From Kryptolebias marmoratus (taxonomy: Eukaryota > Chordata > Actinopteri > Cyprinodontiformes > Rivulidae): a DNA stretch of 64,000 bases. Below the pieces are notes generated by a model. It did no database searches. It was not told the DNA's origin and saw nothing but the letters and a program-made list of their open reading frames with translations. The stretch lies in NCBI RefSeq assembly GCF_001649575.2, contig NC_051430.1, positions 33,086,322 to 33,150,321 of the forward strand. Direction: 5' to 3'. This document shows positions 1 through 11,600 of the stretch, one piece after another. Numbering within the stretch: position 1 is the first letter of the stretch; every line of letters begins with the position of its first letter. The position numbers and the translations under genes were made by a program.

Positions 1-119
1 AAACGATGAAAATTCACCCGTCGAGACCGCGCAATTCATTCTAGTGCTGGGGAGCAGCTACAGGAGAAAATGATTAAATAATAAAAGAATCAACTGAATC
101 CTCCTTTGATCCCTTTAAC

Positions 120-285
120 CAGCCTTTTCCCATCCTTTTTTCCTTTTATCTTTCTATTGTTTTATCCATCCATCATTCTATCCTTTTATCCTGTCTTTTA
201 ACATCCCCTCATTCTTTTATTCATCCTTTCATCCTTTTATACATTATCCTTACAGCCATCCATCCCTAACCTTCTAATCAAGGTT
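120..285. repeat. Pyrimidine-rich simple repeat, degenerate ATCCTTTT
   Basis: Repeated variants of ATCCTTTTATCC and CATCCATC run through this stretch. It is a low-complexity tract in the tmpo first-intron region. I see no gene between the left edge and the LINE relic at about 1.8 kb. Confidence 0.6.
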
Positions 286-1818
286 GGAGTGAAGAATGTG
301 AGGAATGCTCGTAGTTGTCCAGAGGGCGTGACAGAAGGACGGTTCTAAGTGAGGCACGTGGCTCTGATCCGACCCTCAGATGGGTTGGTTCTGGATGTAA
401 TCACAGAGTGCTGTGTCCTCTGCAGACACACCCAGGACTTGCATGCTACAACTTAACTTTGAGCTAACGAGTTCATTCACTCCTCAGGACTACAGCGCAG
501 ACTGAGCCAGAACCTGCGGCTGCACGCTTCGACTCCTCCCTGTTGGGCTCAGAAACAAAGAGTGTGTGTTTAGATTCCAACTGTTTCGATCTGAGGACCA
601 TGTAAACAATGCGAGGAATGAAGTTCTGGGCTGTCTGCCCGCTGATATTGCTCACGTGCAGCCTTATGTCACTGACACACCGGAGCATCAAGCTGAACAG
701 AACCTTACACGAACGCAACAGGCCAATGGCTAAAGCTTTCTGTACATTCCTACACTTTTACATCATGCACACAGGAAATTAAAAAAAAGGACACACACAC
801 ACACAAATCCTTTTTCCTGGGCAAAGAATTTCCTCATGAAGCTGCAGTCCAACATCTGCTCAGACATAACCATCGTGCACTGGGGTTTTGATCCAAACCT
901 AGTCTAACATTAAGTGCTGATTGGAACCAGGAGTGATAATGGTTTTCGTCTATGTCCATGTGTTTTTTTGTCTGATAGGGTCCTATTCAAGTGAAGAACA
1001 GTGTTACAGAAAATGTGGGCGGCGCTTCAGGTCGAACCCACCCTATTTTACTACACCTTTACCTCATTGCGTTTCATATTTTCCAGCCGAGTTAACCATT
1101 TGTTCCTGAATGCTCCAACACTAAAAAATAAAGCCAGCAGAGAAGACAAGTGAGATCCGTCGGGCCTATGAACCCCTCCAGCCCTGAAAGCCTCCTGAAA
1201 CACTGACCACGGAGCATTAAGAGCTGCAACTCAGTGGGATTCACCTGAACAAGCCACAGCAGAGGAAATGAATGAAATGTTCCTACAGTAACCTGCAGTC
1301 AGTGAACATATCATGTACACTCAGGACCAGACTTGTCCTGCTGCTCCACACCTGCTGCACTTCCAGCCCACTCCAATCAGATCAGATTCAGGCTGCTCAG
1401 GGATCAGGATGGCAATCCATCTGTCTGTTTCTGTCACAGTTATAATTACGGCATAGACAACAATGGGATTTTTGTGAAATGAGTGAGTAAACAGACCTCT
1501 TTGGAGAGCTATAGCGCAGATATACATCACAGTGGAGACATAATCTGAAGTTAGTAAACTAGTATTTTGATATCTTTAATGTTTAGGGTTAGTGATTTTT
1601 GTAATTTTACCACAGAATGTTCCACTTAGAGTGCGATGATGTCACATGCAGGGTTGCAAAGGAGAGAATAATGAAAACAATACAATGCAATAAAAAAAAA
1701 AAATCAAGGTGCCAAATAAAACAGGGTAAAACACTAAAAACAAGAAGAAATTTGCATAGATTTTTCAACAATCGTTAAAAACATTTAATATCCCCCAAAG
1801 AAATCAAAGTGGACAACT

Positions 1819-2797
1819 TCAAATCTTGTTGCAAGGTGTTCCAGAGTAAGGAAAGGTCTTTCTGACAAGCTCAGTCCACATTAAGGGAACTCTGCAGGTA
1901 ATGAAGGACTGGAGGCGCACACTGTAGCTGCACAGACGACTCGACAAAAGGGAGGAGATAAAGACCAAGGAGGGATTTATAGATGGAGATGTACCAGCGC
2001 AAGAGCCAATCCAAATTAAAATCACCCACTTCTGGGATTTCCTTAAAGTGTAACTGGGGAAAAAGCACCATTATGGATGCTAAGGTTTCAGAAGTGGCAG
2101 ATATGGATTAAACGCAACCAACACCAGTTAAATACTGACCTCCAGACAGATCAGTATTTAGTGAATACCTGTTGTGTTGCAAGACAGGATCTGACATACA
2201 CTCCACAGTCTGAGCAATAAATAATAAAGCTGTCAATTGCTACATCCTTTGTCCAGAACGGATTTAGTTAGCCAAGTTTCAGAAATAACAATAACAGCAC
2301 CAGTTAAACAAACTATAACCAAGAGGCTACGAGCCTTAATGTGCAAAATATGCAATCCTGGCATATTGTTCAAATCTGCTGGAGTGCTGCGTGAGGTGAA
2401 AGGACCAGAATTAGGCTGAAACCCAGGTAACAATATAAGCAACACAATCAAACGTTTCTGGGATGTTTTTTTTTTTTCTTAAAAAAAAAAATGGTAGAAA
2501 CATAACCGCAGGAGTTAATAATGTACCACTTGAACCCTACAGAAAATTTCTGGTAAGAAACTAAAAGAATAGCAGATTTTCAGCACCCAAAAATAATGAA
2601 GTTGACACGGGTAACCATTCAAACTGCCCAAAACAGTCAATCACCTGAGCAGAAGTGGCAGGATTTGTTGTTAATATCCATGAGTGAACAGTGTCCATAT
2701 TTCCAACACCTTGCCTAATGAGGTTCCATGATAGAATAAGGCAGAAAAGCACAAGAACGGTCATAATGGAAGCAGAGTGAAGTGGCATCTTAGCCAA
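1819..2797 (-). mobile_element. Internally deleted non-LTR retrotransposon (LINE) relic
   Basis: Read on the minus strand, three broken reading frames lie in the order of a LINE. 2233-2451 encodes GLHILHIKARSLL and VISETWLTKSVLDK, typical of the start of the apurinic-type endonuclease domain (usual forms HINARSLL and SETWL). 1819-2071 encodes frames resembling the far C-terminal part of a LINE ORF2 (IYKSLLGLYLLP, and in the other frame PLMWTELVRKTFPYSG). 2561-2797 is an upstream open frame of unknown identity. The reverse transcriptase that should lie between endonuclease and C-terminus is missing, so this is an internally deleted, frameshifted copy. The clade is not certain; L2/Rex-like elements are the closest resemblance I recall. 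Confidence 0.65.
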
Positions 2798-3159
2798 GAT
2801 GTTTACCCATGCTCAGCTCCTAAGGGATTAAGAATTACAGGAAATTATAGCATATCCTTGGAAAATAGGGGTAATTCAAAAATTCAGTAAATTGTATTTC
2901 ACAACAAAACTATTCACATCTCTGATCAAAACTTTCTATGTTACCAATTGGCCCTTCATGTCCAGGTGACATACAGTAGGTTCTCACTTTTTAGGGTGTG
3001 ATATCTCTTATTGCATGCTACAGACATGTAACTATTCATTTTTCCCCATTACATTTCCAGTTTGTTAATGGTAAACCTTCGATATTTCAAACTCCAGGTT
3101 TATTCACATAACTTATTGTTAATTCCCATGGAAAGCTTCCAACTTTGAAAACATCTGGA

Positions 3160-3440
3160 ATTTTGAACCCTAGTCACGCACACCAACTTCTGTAACGCTA
3201 ACAGGTTCCACTCGTCTTGCAGGGCTTTCCATGAGAGTTTGAAGTGTTTCTGTAAAAACTGGAGCCCATTCCTTTTGTAGAGCATTTATCAGGTCAGGCA
3301 CGGATGTTGGACCAGAAGGTCTGGCTCACAATCTCCGTTCCAGGTTCATCCCAAAGGTTGAGGTCAGACAAGTTCTTCCGTAGCAAATTGATCAAACCAC
3401 GTCTTTATAGTCATTGCTTGCAAAGTTGGAAGCCTAATCT
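3160..3440 (-). mobile_element. Tc1/mariner transposase C-terminal relic
   Basis: The reverse strand retains the order of a Tc1-like transposase end: a degenerate DLNP..LWDE region near 3340-3370, then RPTSVPDL-like coding near 3300 (the copy here reads as CCAACATCCGTGCCTGACCT), then an LLxxW and SPARRVE-like segment down to about 3170. Stops and frameshifts interrupt it. It sits in tmpo intron 1. Confidence 0.6.
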
Positions 3441-3991
3441 CAGGACGGCCCATTAATGGAGGTCAGGATCAAACCCAAACCCTGACTGAAACACCTGAAC
3501 TCAATCGTTAAGTCGAAATGGCATTTTATTTAGTGATGGTATTTCTGGAGGGTTAACAAAATTTAAAACAACAACATCCTCATTACAGGGGCAGAAAAAA
3601 ATCAATTTGTCCATGAAATGTTATGTGCCCTTGTATGAACTGAAAGTAAAAGTTAATTTGGTGGCCATGAACTAGGTCAACATGTTTGATGACGAAACAA
3701 CATTCAAATAAACTGTGTTTTGTGTTAATGCGGTTTCAGCTGGGTTCTCTCTGGTGAATCCAAGAACAGGAGAACCTCAGGTCCATTCAGAGGAGAACAT
3801 CTCAGGTTGTGTGTGAGCAGGGGGGATCTTCATTCATTCAGACACAAACACTGAATGAATGATTGACAGGTCAGCTGCCTGAAGACAACTGCCAACCGGA
3901 AACCACTTCCTGCGAACTTCAGGGAGGAAGTGACACCTAAAGGGTTCTGATCTGAGCTCTGAAAACAGAACCGGATCAACACACAGCTCAC

Positions 3992-4234
3992 CTTTCCGGA
4001 GGACCGACTTCTGCCGGGCACCACGGGCGGAGGCAGCTCCTCGTCGCTGGAGAAGCCGTCCACGGCGAGGTTCGGGTGGTGCTTCTTGTTCCGGACGGTC
4101 AGGTTCTTCAGATAAAGCTGGACGAACGCGTCCTTGTTCGGGTTACCGCTCGGCAGCTCCACGTTGTGGGCCAGCAGCTCGGCCCTTAGCTTGTCCTTGG
4201 TGAGCACCGCCGGGTCTTCCAGGTACTCCGGCAT
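3992..4234 (-). CDS. tmpo: Thymopoietin / lamina-associated polypeptide 2, first coding exon (partial gene)
   Basis: The exon encodes 81 residues starting [20 protein letters not shown], which matches the N-terminal LEM-like domain of vertebrate LAP2 (about residues 1-50), followed by a linker with FSSDEE and a proline/serine-arginine stretch. LAP2 proteins bind chromatin (through BAF and DNA) and lamins at the inner nuclear membrane; the LEM-like domain is the DNA-binding half of that N-terminal region. The ATG at 4234-4232 is chosen because the family starts MPE and the context has G at -3. The exon ends at 3992 in AAAG followed by GTGAGC, in phase 0. The second exon, which should carry the true LEM domain, is not visible in 1-3991, so the gene runs off the left edge. 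That part of intron 1 contains LINE and Tc1 relics. The paralogue (a or b) cannot be decided. Confidence 0.9.
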
Positions 4235-4420
4235 GTCGGCGGCAGGTGGAGGCTCAGAAAGCTGCGGCTCGGCCGGGGGAAAGGTCCAAACCGACACCGT
4301 GTGCTTTACGTTTGACTGGGACTAAACTAGCTTCTTCTGTGTGAGTGCCGGGAAAAAGACAAGCTCTGATTGGTCGCCTGGTGGGTGGGGCCAAAATGCA
4401 AACAGCCAATGGGAGAACTT
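4235..4420 (-). promoter_or_regulatory. tmpo promoter region with two CCAAT boxes
   Basis: Upstream of the tmpo start (minus strand) there is an ATTGG at about 4369 (CCAAT on the transcribed strand) and a CCAAT on the plus strand at about 4407, about 40 bp apart, within a GC-richer segment. Paired inverted CCAAT boxes are common NF-Y targets in TATA-less promoters of cell-cycle and nuclear genes. No TATA box is evident. Assignment is by position and motif only. Confidence 0.45.
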
Positions 4421-5430
4421 CATTAGTATGAGACGCAAAACTGGCTGAAACTTTGTTTTTCTGCACAACTTGTCTCAACAAAGTTTTATTTTTTATAAAC
4501 AAAACAAATAAATTAGCCCCCAAAAGACTGGTCAGATTTCATTGAAACTTGCAGAATCACTGGATAAACACTTTTGGAGGTGACTTGTTTTAAGATGGCA
4601 CAAAAAGTTTATAATTCAGCCGATTTTAAAGATTGATCTAAAGCTGTAATCACAACACATAGTGCTACTAATAACATGATACCTTTCCCTTAAACTTTAA
4701 AATTAACAGCCAACCTTGTTCATCTGTTGTAAAATTTAAATAATACTTTCAGAGAGTAATCATTGAATGTACATCTACAACTTAATAATCTTTGGAGCCA
4801 TATCAAGTCAAGGTGGCCACCACAACTAATTGAAATTAAAAAACAAAAATGGAAATGTCTCATTCAGTTTTACAAATAATGAACTAAAACTTACTGTGGT
4901 AGTAGCTGAGAGCCTTTATACAAGCAGCTTCTGACCAGAGACAGTTAAAATATAAAAACAAAAAATAAATAAATACCACCAAACACCATGTTTTGTGCAT
5001 TACTAACAAATAAAACCGTAATGCATGTTTATTTCACCACTGGACACAAATGAGAGATCCAAAGTGGAGAAGAAAAAAAAAACAAAAAAAAAAACAAATA
5101 TTTTTTTTTTCCCCATTTCCACTTTATCACAAAACAATATTGTCTTTCATCTGGACACTTCAAATGCCAAATCAGTAAAACAGTACCAAATACTCAAAGT
5201 CTCGTTTGAAGAAATGAAAGCTCCTGAACTTCAGCACAAACATCCAGTATTTTGTACGTATGAAGAGAAAACAAATGCCTTGGTCCAGCTCCATAAAAGC
5301 TTAATATTGAAACCAAAACTAAGCCAATCATAAGATCTGAAGTTCATTTTAAAAGAAATTGGCTGAACAAAGAGAAAGCAGGCAGCAGTGAGCCTCCACC
5401 CACAGCTCTACTGCTTTACTCTGCAGCCCA
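4421..5430. repeat. Intergenic tmpo-strap: degraded copies of a dispersed repeat
   Basis: About 4520-4930 holds two worn units of the family seen repeatedly in this window (CATCTACAACT..., AAGRTGGCCACCACA, GGTGTGGTAGTAGCTGAGAG). 5064-5110 is A-rich and T-rich low complexity. No exon is seen. Confidence 0.55.
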
Positions 5431-5437
5431 AATGGCT

Positions 5438-5443
5438 TTTTAT
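5438..5443 (-). terminator. strap polyadenylation signal AATAAA
   Basis: TTTATT on the plus strand is AATAAA on the strap strand, about 195 bp past the stop codon. It is the first canonical signal downstream. Confidence 0.6.
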
Positions 5444-5636
5444 TGGCTCTTTAAAAGAAAAAAAACGTGTGTAATCATTGGACAAATGGAGTGATGTGAA
5501 AATCAGCTCCTGATGGATGGATGGGTGGAGAGGCTCTGGTCTCCGTTTCCTGCTGTGAGCTCACAGAAGACCCCCGGAGCACCATCCCACTCATCTCCTT
5601 TCTCTGTCGTGTGCTTCTCTGATGGCACGGCTGTCT

Positions 5637-8600
5637 TCAGGCTTTAATCTCAGGGGTGGAGGAGTACAGCTGCTCAGAGTTCTCCGTCCCCAGGTCCTCT
5701 GGAGGAACAACAAGTCCAAGAGTTACAAACAAACATGGAAAACCTGAGACGGCTTCTGCTGCCGCTCCACCTCTTTTCCGAAATCATTTTAAAACACACT
5801 AACTACAAGAAACATCTTCTACCAAGTACTGAGTCAGACTTTACTTCAGTGACATGTAAATCTGTAATGTGGTTCTTTTACTGGAATTTTAGTTGGCATT
5901 CTGTCGTTCTCTATTAAAATAAAACTACCAAACAATTATAAGACCGTTTATTATTTTGTAAGTGGGCAAACTTACAAAATCAGGAGATCGTATCATTTTT
6001 ACCTCCACTGTGTGGGACTTAAAAATGAATAAACATCAACAGAGGAAGACTGATGTGTTTGGTCTGTTCATGCAAGGACAAGTGCTTCAAATGTACTTGG
6101 TTTGATTTTTAAATCCTAAACGAGAGAAAATGTTGTTTCACTATAATTATCTGACAGCTGTAGCTACTAAATTCACATTATTCAGAGTAGGATGCCTGGA
6201 GAAAGTAATTTAGATAAAAGCCCAACATTTCATGTTTTCACCTGTTTCAAAGCTAAAGTCACATGTTCGAAATGATTTACAATACAACGTGAACAAAGAA
6301 CTGCAGCCCTGCTGATCTGAAAGCTCTAAAACAGGAGTGGGGAAACCCTTTTATTCAGCCTGCCATGCAAAAATAAAATGGGGGGGCAGTGGAATTTCTG
6401 TGATAAAATTGACAATGCAGAAATCCAAGCCAGGATCAGGGTCAGTGAACGCAACATGAGTGGTCAAGCATCAGCGTGAGAGAAGACGGGGTGACTAACA
6501 GGTGTCCATCACGGTGGAAGCTGAATGCTGCATTTTTCTACCAAGTGAAAAGCAAAAAAATGATAACCGCTTCATCACTTTATAATTTTAGCATCATATG
6601 GATTTACAAATTGAGTGCGGCCCTCGGAGGACTTTCTACAAAATCAAATGGCCCCTGTGATGCCTCATTTCTGTTTCTTGTTTTGGGTCAGAACCTTTTC
6701 AGAGATGGACTCATGGAGCACGAGTCTGAACAGCTGACAAGCTGCCTTTAGAGTTAAACAAGTTCAACTTTTGTCTATAAATATTAACTTTATGTTGAAA
6801 AAATGGCATTGTTCATTGTGTGCCAACTGACAAGGTCTACTGAGTTCATTTTGGTCATTTTTCTGCCTCGTCAGTTTTGTGGTTATTTAACACGAGTCTA
6901 ACAGATGTTTGTTTTGGACATTTAAAGTGGGAAATAAAATTATTACTGAACAGACAACAGATGACACGTTCTGTTACGTTTCTGCATCTGTTGTCGTTTT
7001 AGTCTTACAAGTAAAAGATGTGAAAAAAAGAGAATCCTCAAACAAAACTTCTGAGTTTTTGTTCTTCATTATTATCCGTCTGGCTGTACAAGCTGAAGAC
7101 GTGCTGCCAGGACAGAATAGGTGTTGAGAGACAAAAGATTCCCCACGCCTGCTTTGGAATCAGCCAAACATCCAATAAACTCAGAGAGAGCAGTCAGGAG
7201 GACACAAATCAGGACAAACTGAACGACAAATGGAGATTTAAACTTGACTCCAAACCAACTGTTTGTGCCGACTTTAATTAATACATCTCTCCACACGTTG
7301 ACCTTATTGAGTATTTCTACAAGCTGCACTTCTCTGTAGCTCTTAAAACAATGAACATCTTTGTGAATAACATTCAAACATTTTAAAACATCTTGGGAAA
7401 AGCAGGGACATTTACCCGGGAGGACACACTTCCATAGGCCGTAAGTTTTCCCCACTGCCGTCTGCCAGAGTCGGAGCGTGCCGTCCTCAGAACCACTGGC
7501 GTACAGCTCTCCATCCGGACTGAAGCGAACACAGTGGACCGGGCCAAAGTGGCCTTTATAGGATTCTGTAGGACAGAAGAGCATTTCAGAAGAGCCTCAC
7601 TTGGTTTGGAACATGACGTTCTCATGTTTCTGTCTGGTACTGGACGACTGAACAAGCAGGTCGAGCTAAAAAACTGGTCTCTTTTTGTTCACGAATGACT
7701 TCATTTCTTTAGAAATTTCAATTTGAATGAATTCCAATTTCTACCGTTAAACTTCCAGTAATTGGTCTCATCAGTCAAAGAGAAGACGACACTTTTCACC
7801 CCCACTGGTTCTTCATTTTGTTGCCTTACAACCAAGAATTATTGGATTTTTAATTTGAAAGAATAATTCTATAAAAATACTTCAGATTGATGAAGTTAAA
7901 TGTTGAACAATACTTTCTGTATAAAACTGAAAAGTGGCCCATGCAGTGTCAGTACTTTCTGAGGCCATCAGCAGGTCTCTTCAAGTCTGTCGTGGTCCAT
8001 CTAACCCAGGGGTCTCCAACCCTGGTCCTCAGGGCCACCATCCTGCATGTGTTACTTGTTTCTCTGCTCCAACACACCTGATTCAGAGGTTAAATCACCT
8101 CTTCATGTTCTGCAGAAGCCTGTTAATCACCCAATGATTCAAATCAGGTGTGTTGGAGCAGAGGAACAAGGAAAACCTGCAGGATGGTGGCTCTGAGGAC
8201 CAGGATTGCCTACCCCTGATCTAACCACTGGAGTTTTTGTTTCTTTTTAACAACCAAACTGTTGCAGCTCCTTTAGGTTGGACGGGCGCTGCTTGTGTCC
8301 AACAATCTTTAAATCAAAGCAGAGATTCTCAGGTCATTCCTGGACCTTTACCAGTTTCTCCTTAAACCACTGGAGTGTTCTTCAGCAGAGGGTTTAGGCT
8401 CATCATCCTGCTGGACAGTAATCCTCCATCCCAGTCTGAAATCTGTCAAAGACTCCAACAAGGTTTCTCTAAAGACCTTTTCTATATTTTGTGCCATCTG
8501 TCTTTCTTTTAAGTCTGACCAGTTTCCTAGTCCCTGCTGATGACCAACATCCCCACAGCATGATGCTACCACCACCATGCTCCACTGTAGGTATGGTGTC

Positions 8601-11600
8601 AGCATGGTGAGAGGTGGTAGATTTACCTCAGACATGTTGTTTTTGATGGCCTAAAAGTTTGACTCTGGTGTTGTTTTGAGTACCACCCCCTCTATGTAAA
8701 TGAAGGGAACATTACCCTTGTTAAAAAAAAACAAAAAAACACTTCAAATACTTTTTCCCCCCCAGGCTTTGGCTCTTGTTAATTCACATGGTTCTTACCT
8801 TGATACATTTCATGCAAGAAAGGTCAAATGGCACCATGATTGTGTGCAGGGCTTGAAGCCACACATCGCTAGTGGTTCCATAAATACAACATGGCAGCTT
8901 CCATAAAATGGGATCTACTGGCTTCAACTCTCAACTATGAGAGGAGGTGAGAACACTTGGTCTGTCAGTATGTCTACAGGTGAATACATATGCAGACAGC
9001 AGTTTTTGGTTTTGTGTTTTAAAATAGTTTAAAACATTTAATTTAATTAATTTGGTGTAATTTATGTGGAACGATAACTTATAAGCCAACTGAAAATCCA
9101 TTTAAACTCAAGCGTTTAAGGCAACAAAACAGAACGATCCATAATTCTCCTCACCCAGCTCCTCTGTGGTGCTGTAGTCAAACTTGTAGAGCTTGAAGTC
9201 TTCTCCACCAGCAACAAAGAAGTCCTTCTCTGGATGGAGTGAGGCTGAGTTGATCGGAGCAGGGGCCTCCACGGTCTTGATCAGTTCCAAGCTTTAAAAC
9301 GGAAACAGGCACCATAAAACGGAAATCCCTGTCCACACAGCACATCTCACTGCTGCCTCACCCTGACAACCTGTTTCTAACTAACATTTAGTTCGACTGC
9401 AGCTGGTTGGAGAAACCACTGCGAACAGGCGAAACATGAATGCTGTTGTGTTTGCCCATGTCTCTGTGTGTTTGTGAGCAATATGGAACAAATCCTACAT
9501 CACGATATGGATCATTTTATATCACGATAACGATATATATCACGATATACCCCAATTACGTACGTTGTCAGTTATTCTCTGAAAAATATGAAAAAATAAT
9601 CTAATTTCTTACTTTTTTCAAGCTTTATTTCTAAGTGACATTTAACTGAACTTTCACAAATGAGCTCTGCTGCATTTTAGTGCAGCAATATATATGTACC
9701 TGTTAGACGTAACAGTATCAAATGACAACAGACTCCATTATCTTCGGCCGGCTATAGTTTCACTTTTCACAACTCTCCCGGCTCTTTTACAACTTGTTTG
9801 TTTGCACTTTTTGGATTGTTAAATATTCTTTTTCGTGGTTCTTCTTTAAGTGATAGAAGAGGTTTGTTNNNNNNNNNNNNNNNNNNNNNNNNNNNNNNNN
9901 NNNNNNNNNNNNNNNNNNNNNNNNNNNNNNNNNNNNNNNNNNNNNNNNNNNNNNNNNNNNNNNNNNNNNNNNNNNNNNNNNNNNNNNNNNNNNNNNNNNN
10001 NNNNNNNNNNNNNNNNNNNNNNNNNNNNNNNNNNNNNNNNNNNNNNNNNNNNNNNNNNNNNNNNNNNNNNNNNNNNNNNNNNNNNNNNNNNNNNNNNNNN
10101 NNNNNNNNNNNNNNNNNNNNNNNNNNNNNNNNNNNNNNNNNNNNNNNNNNNNNNNNNNNNNNNNNNNNNNNNNNNNNNNNNNNNNNNNNNNNNNNNNNNN
10201 NNNNNNNNNNNNNNNNNNNNNNNNNNNNNNNNNNNNNNNNNNNNNNNNNNNNNNNCTTCGCTAAATAGTTATTTTTTCTTCTTATTTATCACTTCTATAA
10301 ACTGAATGTATGCAAAGTGACAACACTAATACATTCGTCGTAGCCTACGTTATGAAATATTTACATGAATCATTGATACAATTATGATAGAAACGATAGA
10401 AGAAAATATGTCAAGATAGACACTTTTCTATCGTCCCCACGATATGGATCGTTAGATCGCCCAGCACTACTAGAAGTCATTCACAACATGTAACAGAAGT
10501 TCACACATCATGTCAACCTGTCTCAACATGAAAGGCAGTGGGCGATATGCATTCCTTCACAGAATGCTAGGTCTTTAGTATCCATATGTTTCTGTTAGAT
10601 ATGTGTTGTTTGTTCTCTAAACTAACCATTTATCTGTCCTTCCAGTCCTGTGATTATACATTTTTCCATCTGTTAAAACTCTGACACGTTCCAACAGACA
10701 GACGATTATTCCTCTCCAACCTGTTTGTGTTTCAGCAGGAAGAGAAAACCGCTCGTTTACCTGAGAGCATTGTAGAAAGCAATGGTCTTCCCATAAGTTA
10801 TAACCAGAATCTCTCCCTCAGCCACATACTCCATGCTGCTGACGGTCGTGTCAAAAGTCAGAGTCTTCACCTCCTCCATGGAGTTCCTGTCCCACAGCCT
10901 GAACAAACACACACACACACACACACCTGCTGTCAAAAAGCAACTTGTTTCACTAAGACAGGCTGGAGTTTAGGTTTAACAGCAAGCAGCACCAACCGGA
11001 TCGTTTTATCCTCCGCTGCAGACAGGATCTGTTTATCGTTGTTACACCACAGAGCTTTCTTTATGGCTGCACCGTGACCTGTGATCTCCTGAAGAGCTGC
11101 AACACACACACACACACACATCTCAAGTCTTCTGGAGCTAAAGGACAGCACTGCACAGTATTTAACATTTGTGAAAAACATGAAACTCATTTCCTAGGGC
11201 TGCAATTCTGTGAAAAATCAACAACATGTGTCCAGGTTGGTCTCCTCTGTATATGAGCTCACCTGTTTCAGGATTACTGAGGTCATAAATACGCAGCAGT
11301 TTGTCGTTTCCTCCCGTCAGCAGACAGCTGCTGTCCTGAACAACAGAGTCAACATCTTTTAACGATTACAAACTGTTTGTTATGCGTGTTAACAGTTTAT
11401 TACCACCTCCAAGTATTTTATGACTTTAATTTGATTCCATCACTGAGGACAGTTTTCTGAATAAATGACAAAACAAACTCGGGTTTCAGATGGTGGATTA
11501 CCACTCAGACTGAACAAAGGGTTAAAATCTCAGCTCATACACACAAAAAAACAAAAACACAAAGTCAGTCCTTTGTCAGTTCTTGGGTTTTCTATAACAC

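Noticed and set aside
921..1109. 62-residue frame with a hydrophobic start
   Set aside because: No continuing exon, no homology that I recognise, and AT-rich random-like context.
4134..4325. Open frame on the plus strand opposite the tmpo exon
   Set aside because: It is the antisense of a clear tmpo coding exon and has no family resemblance.
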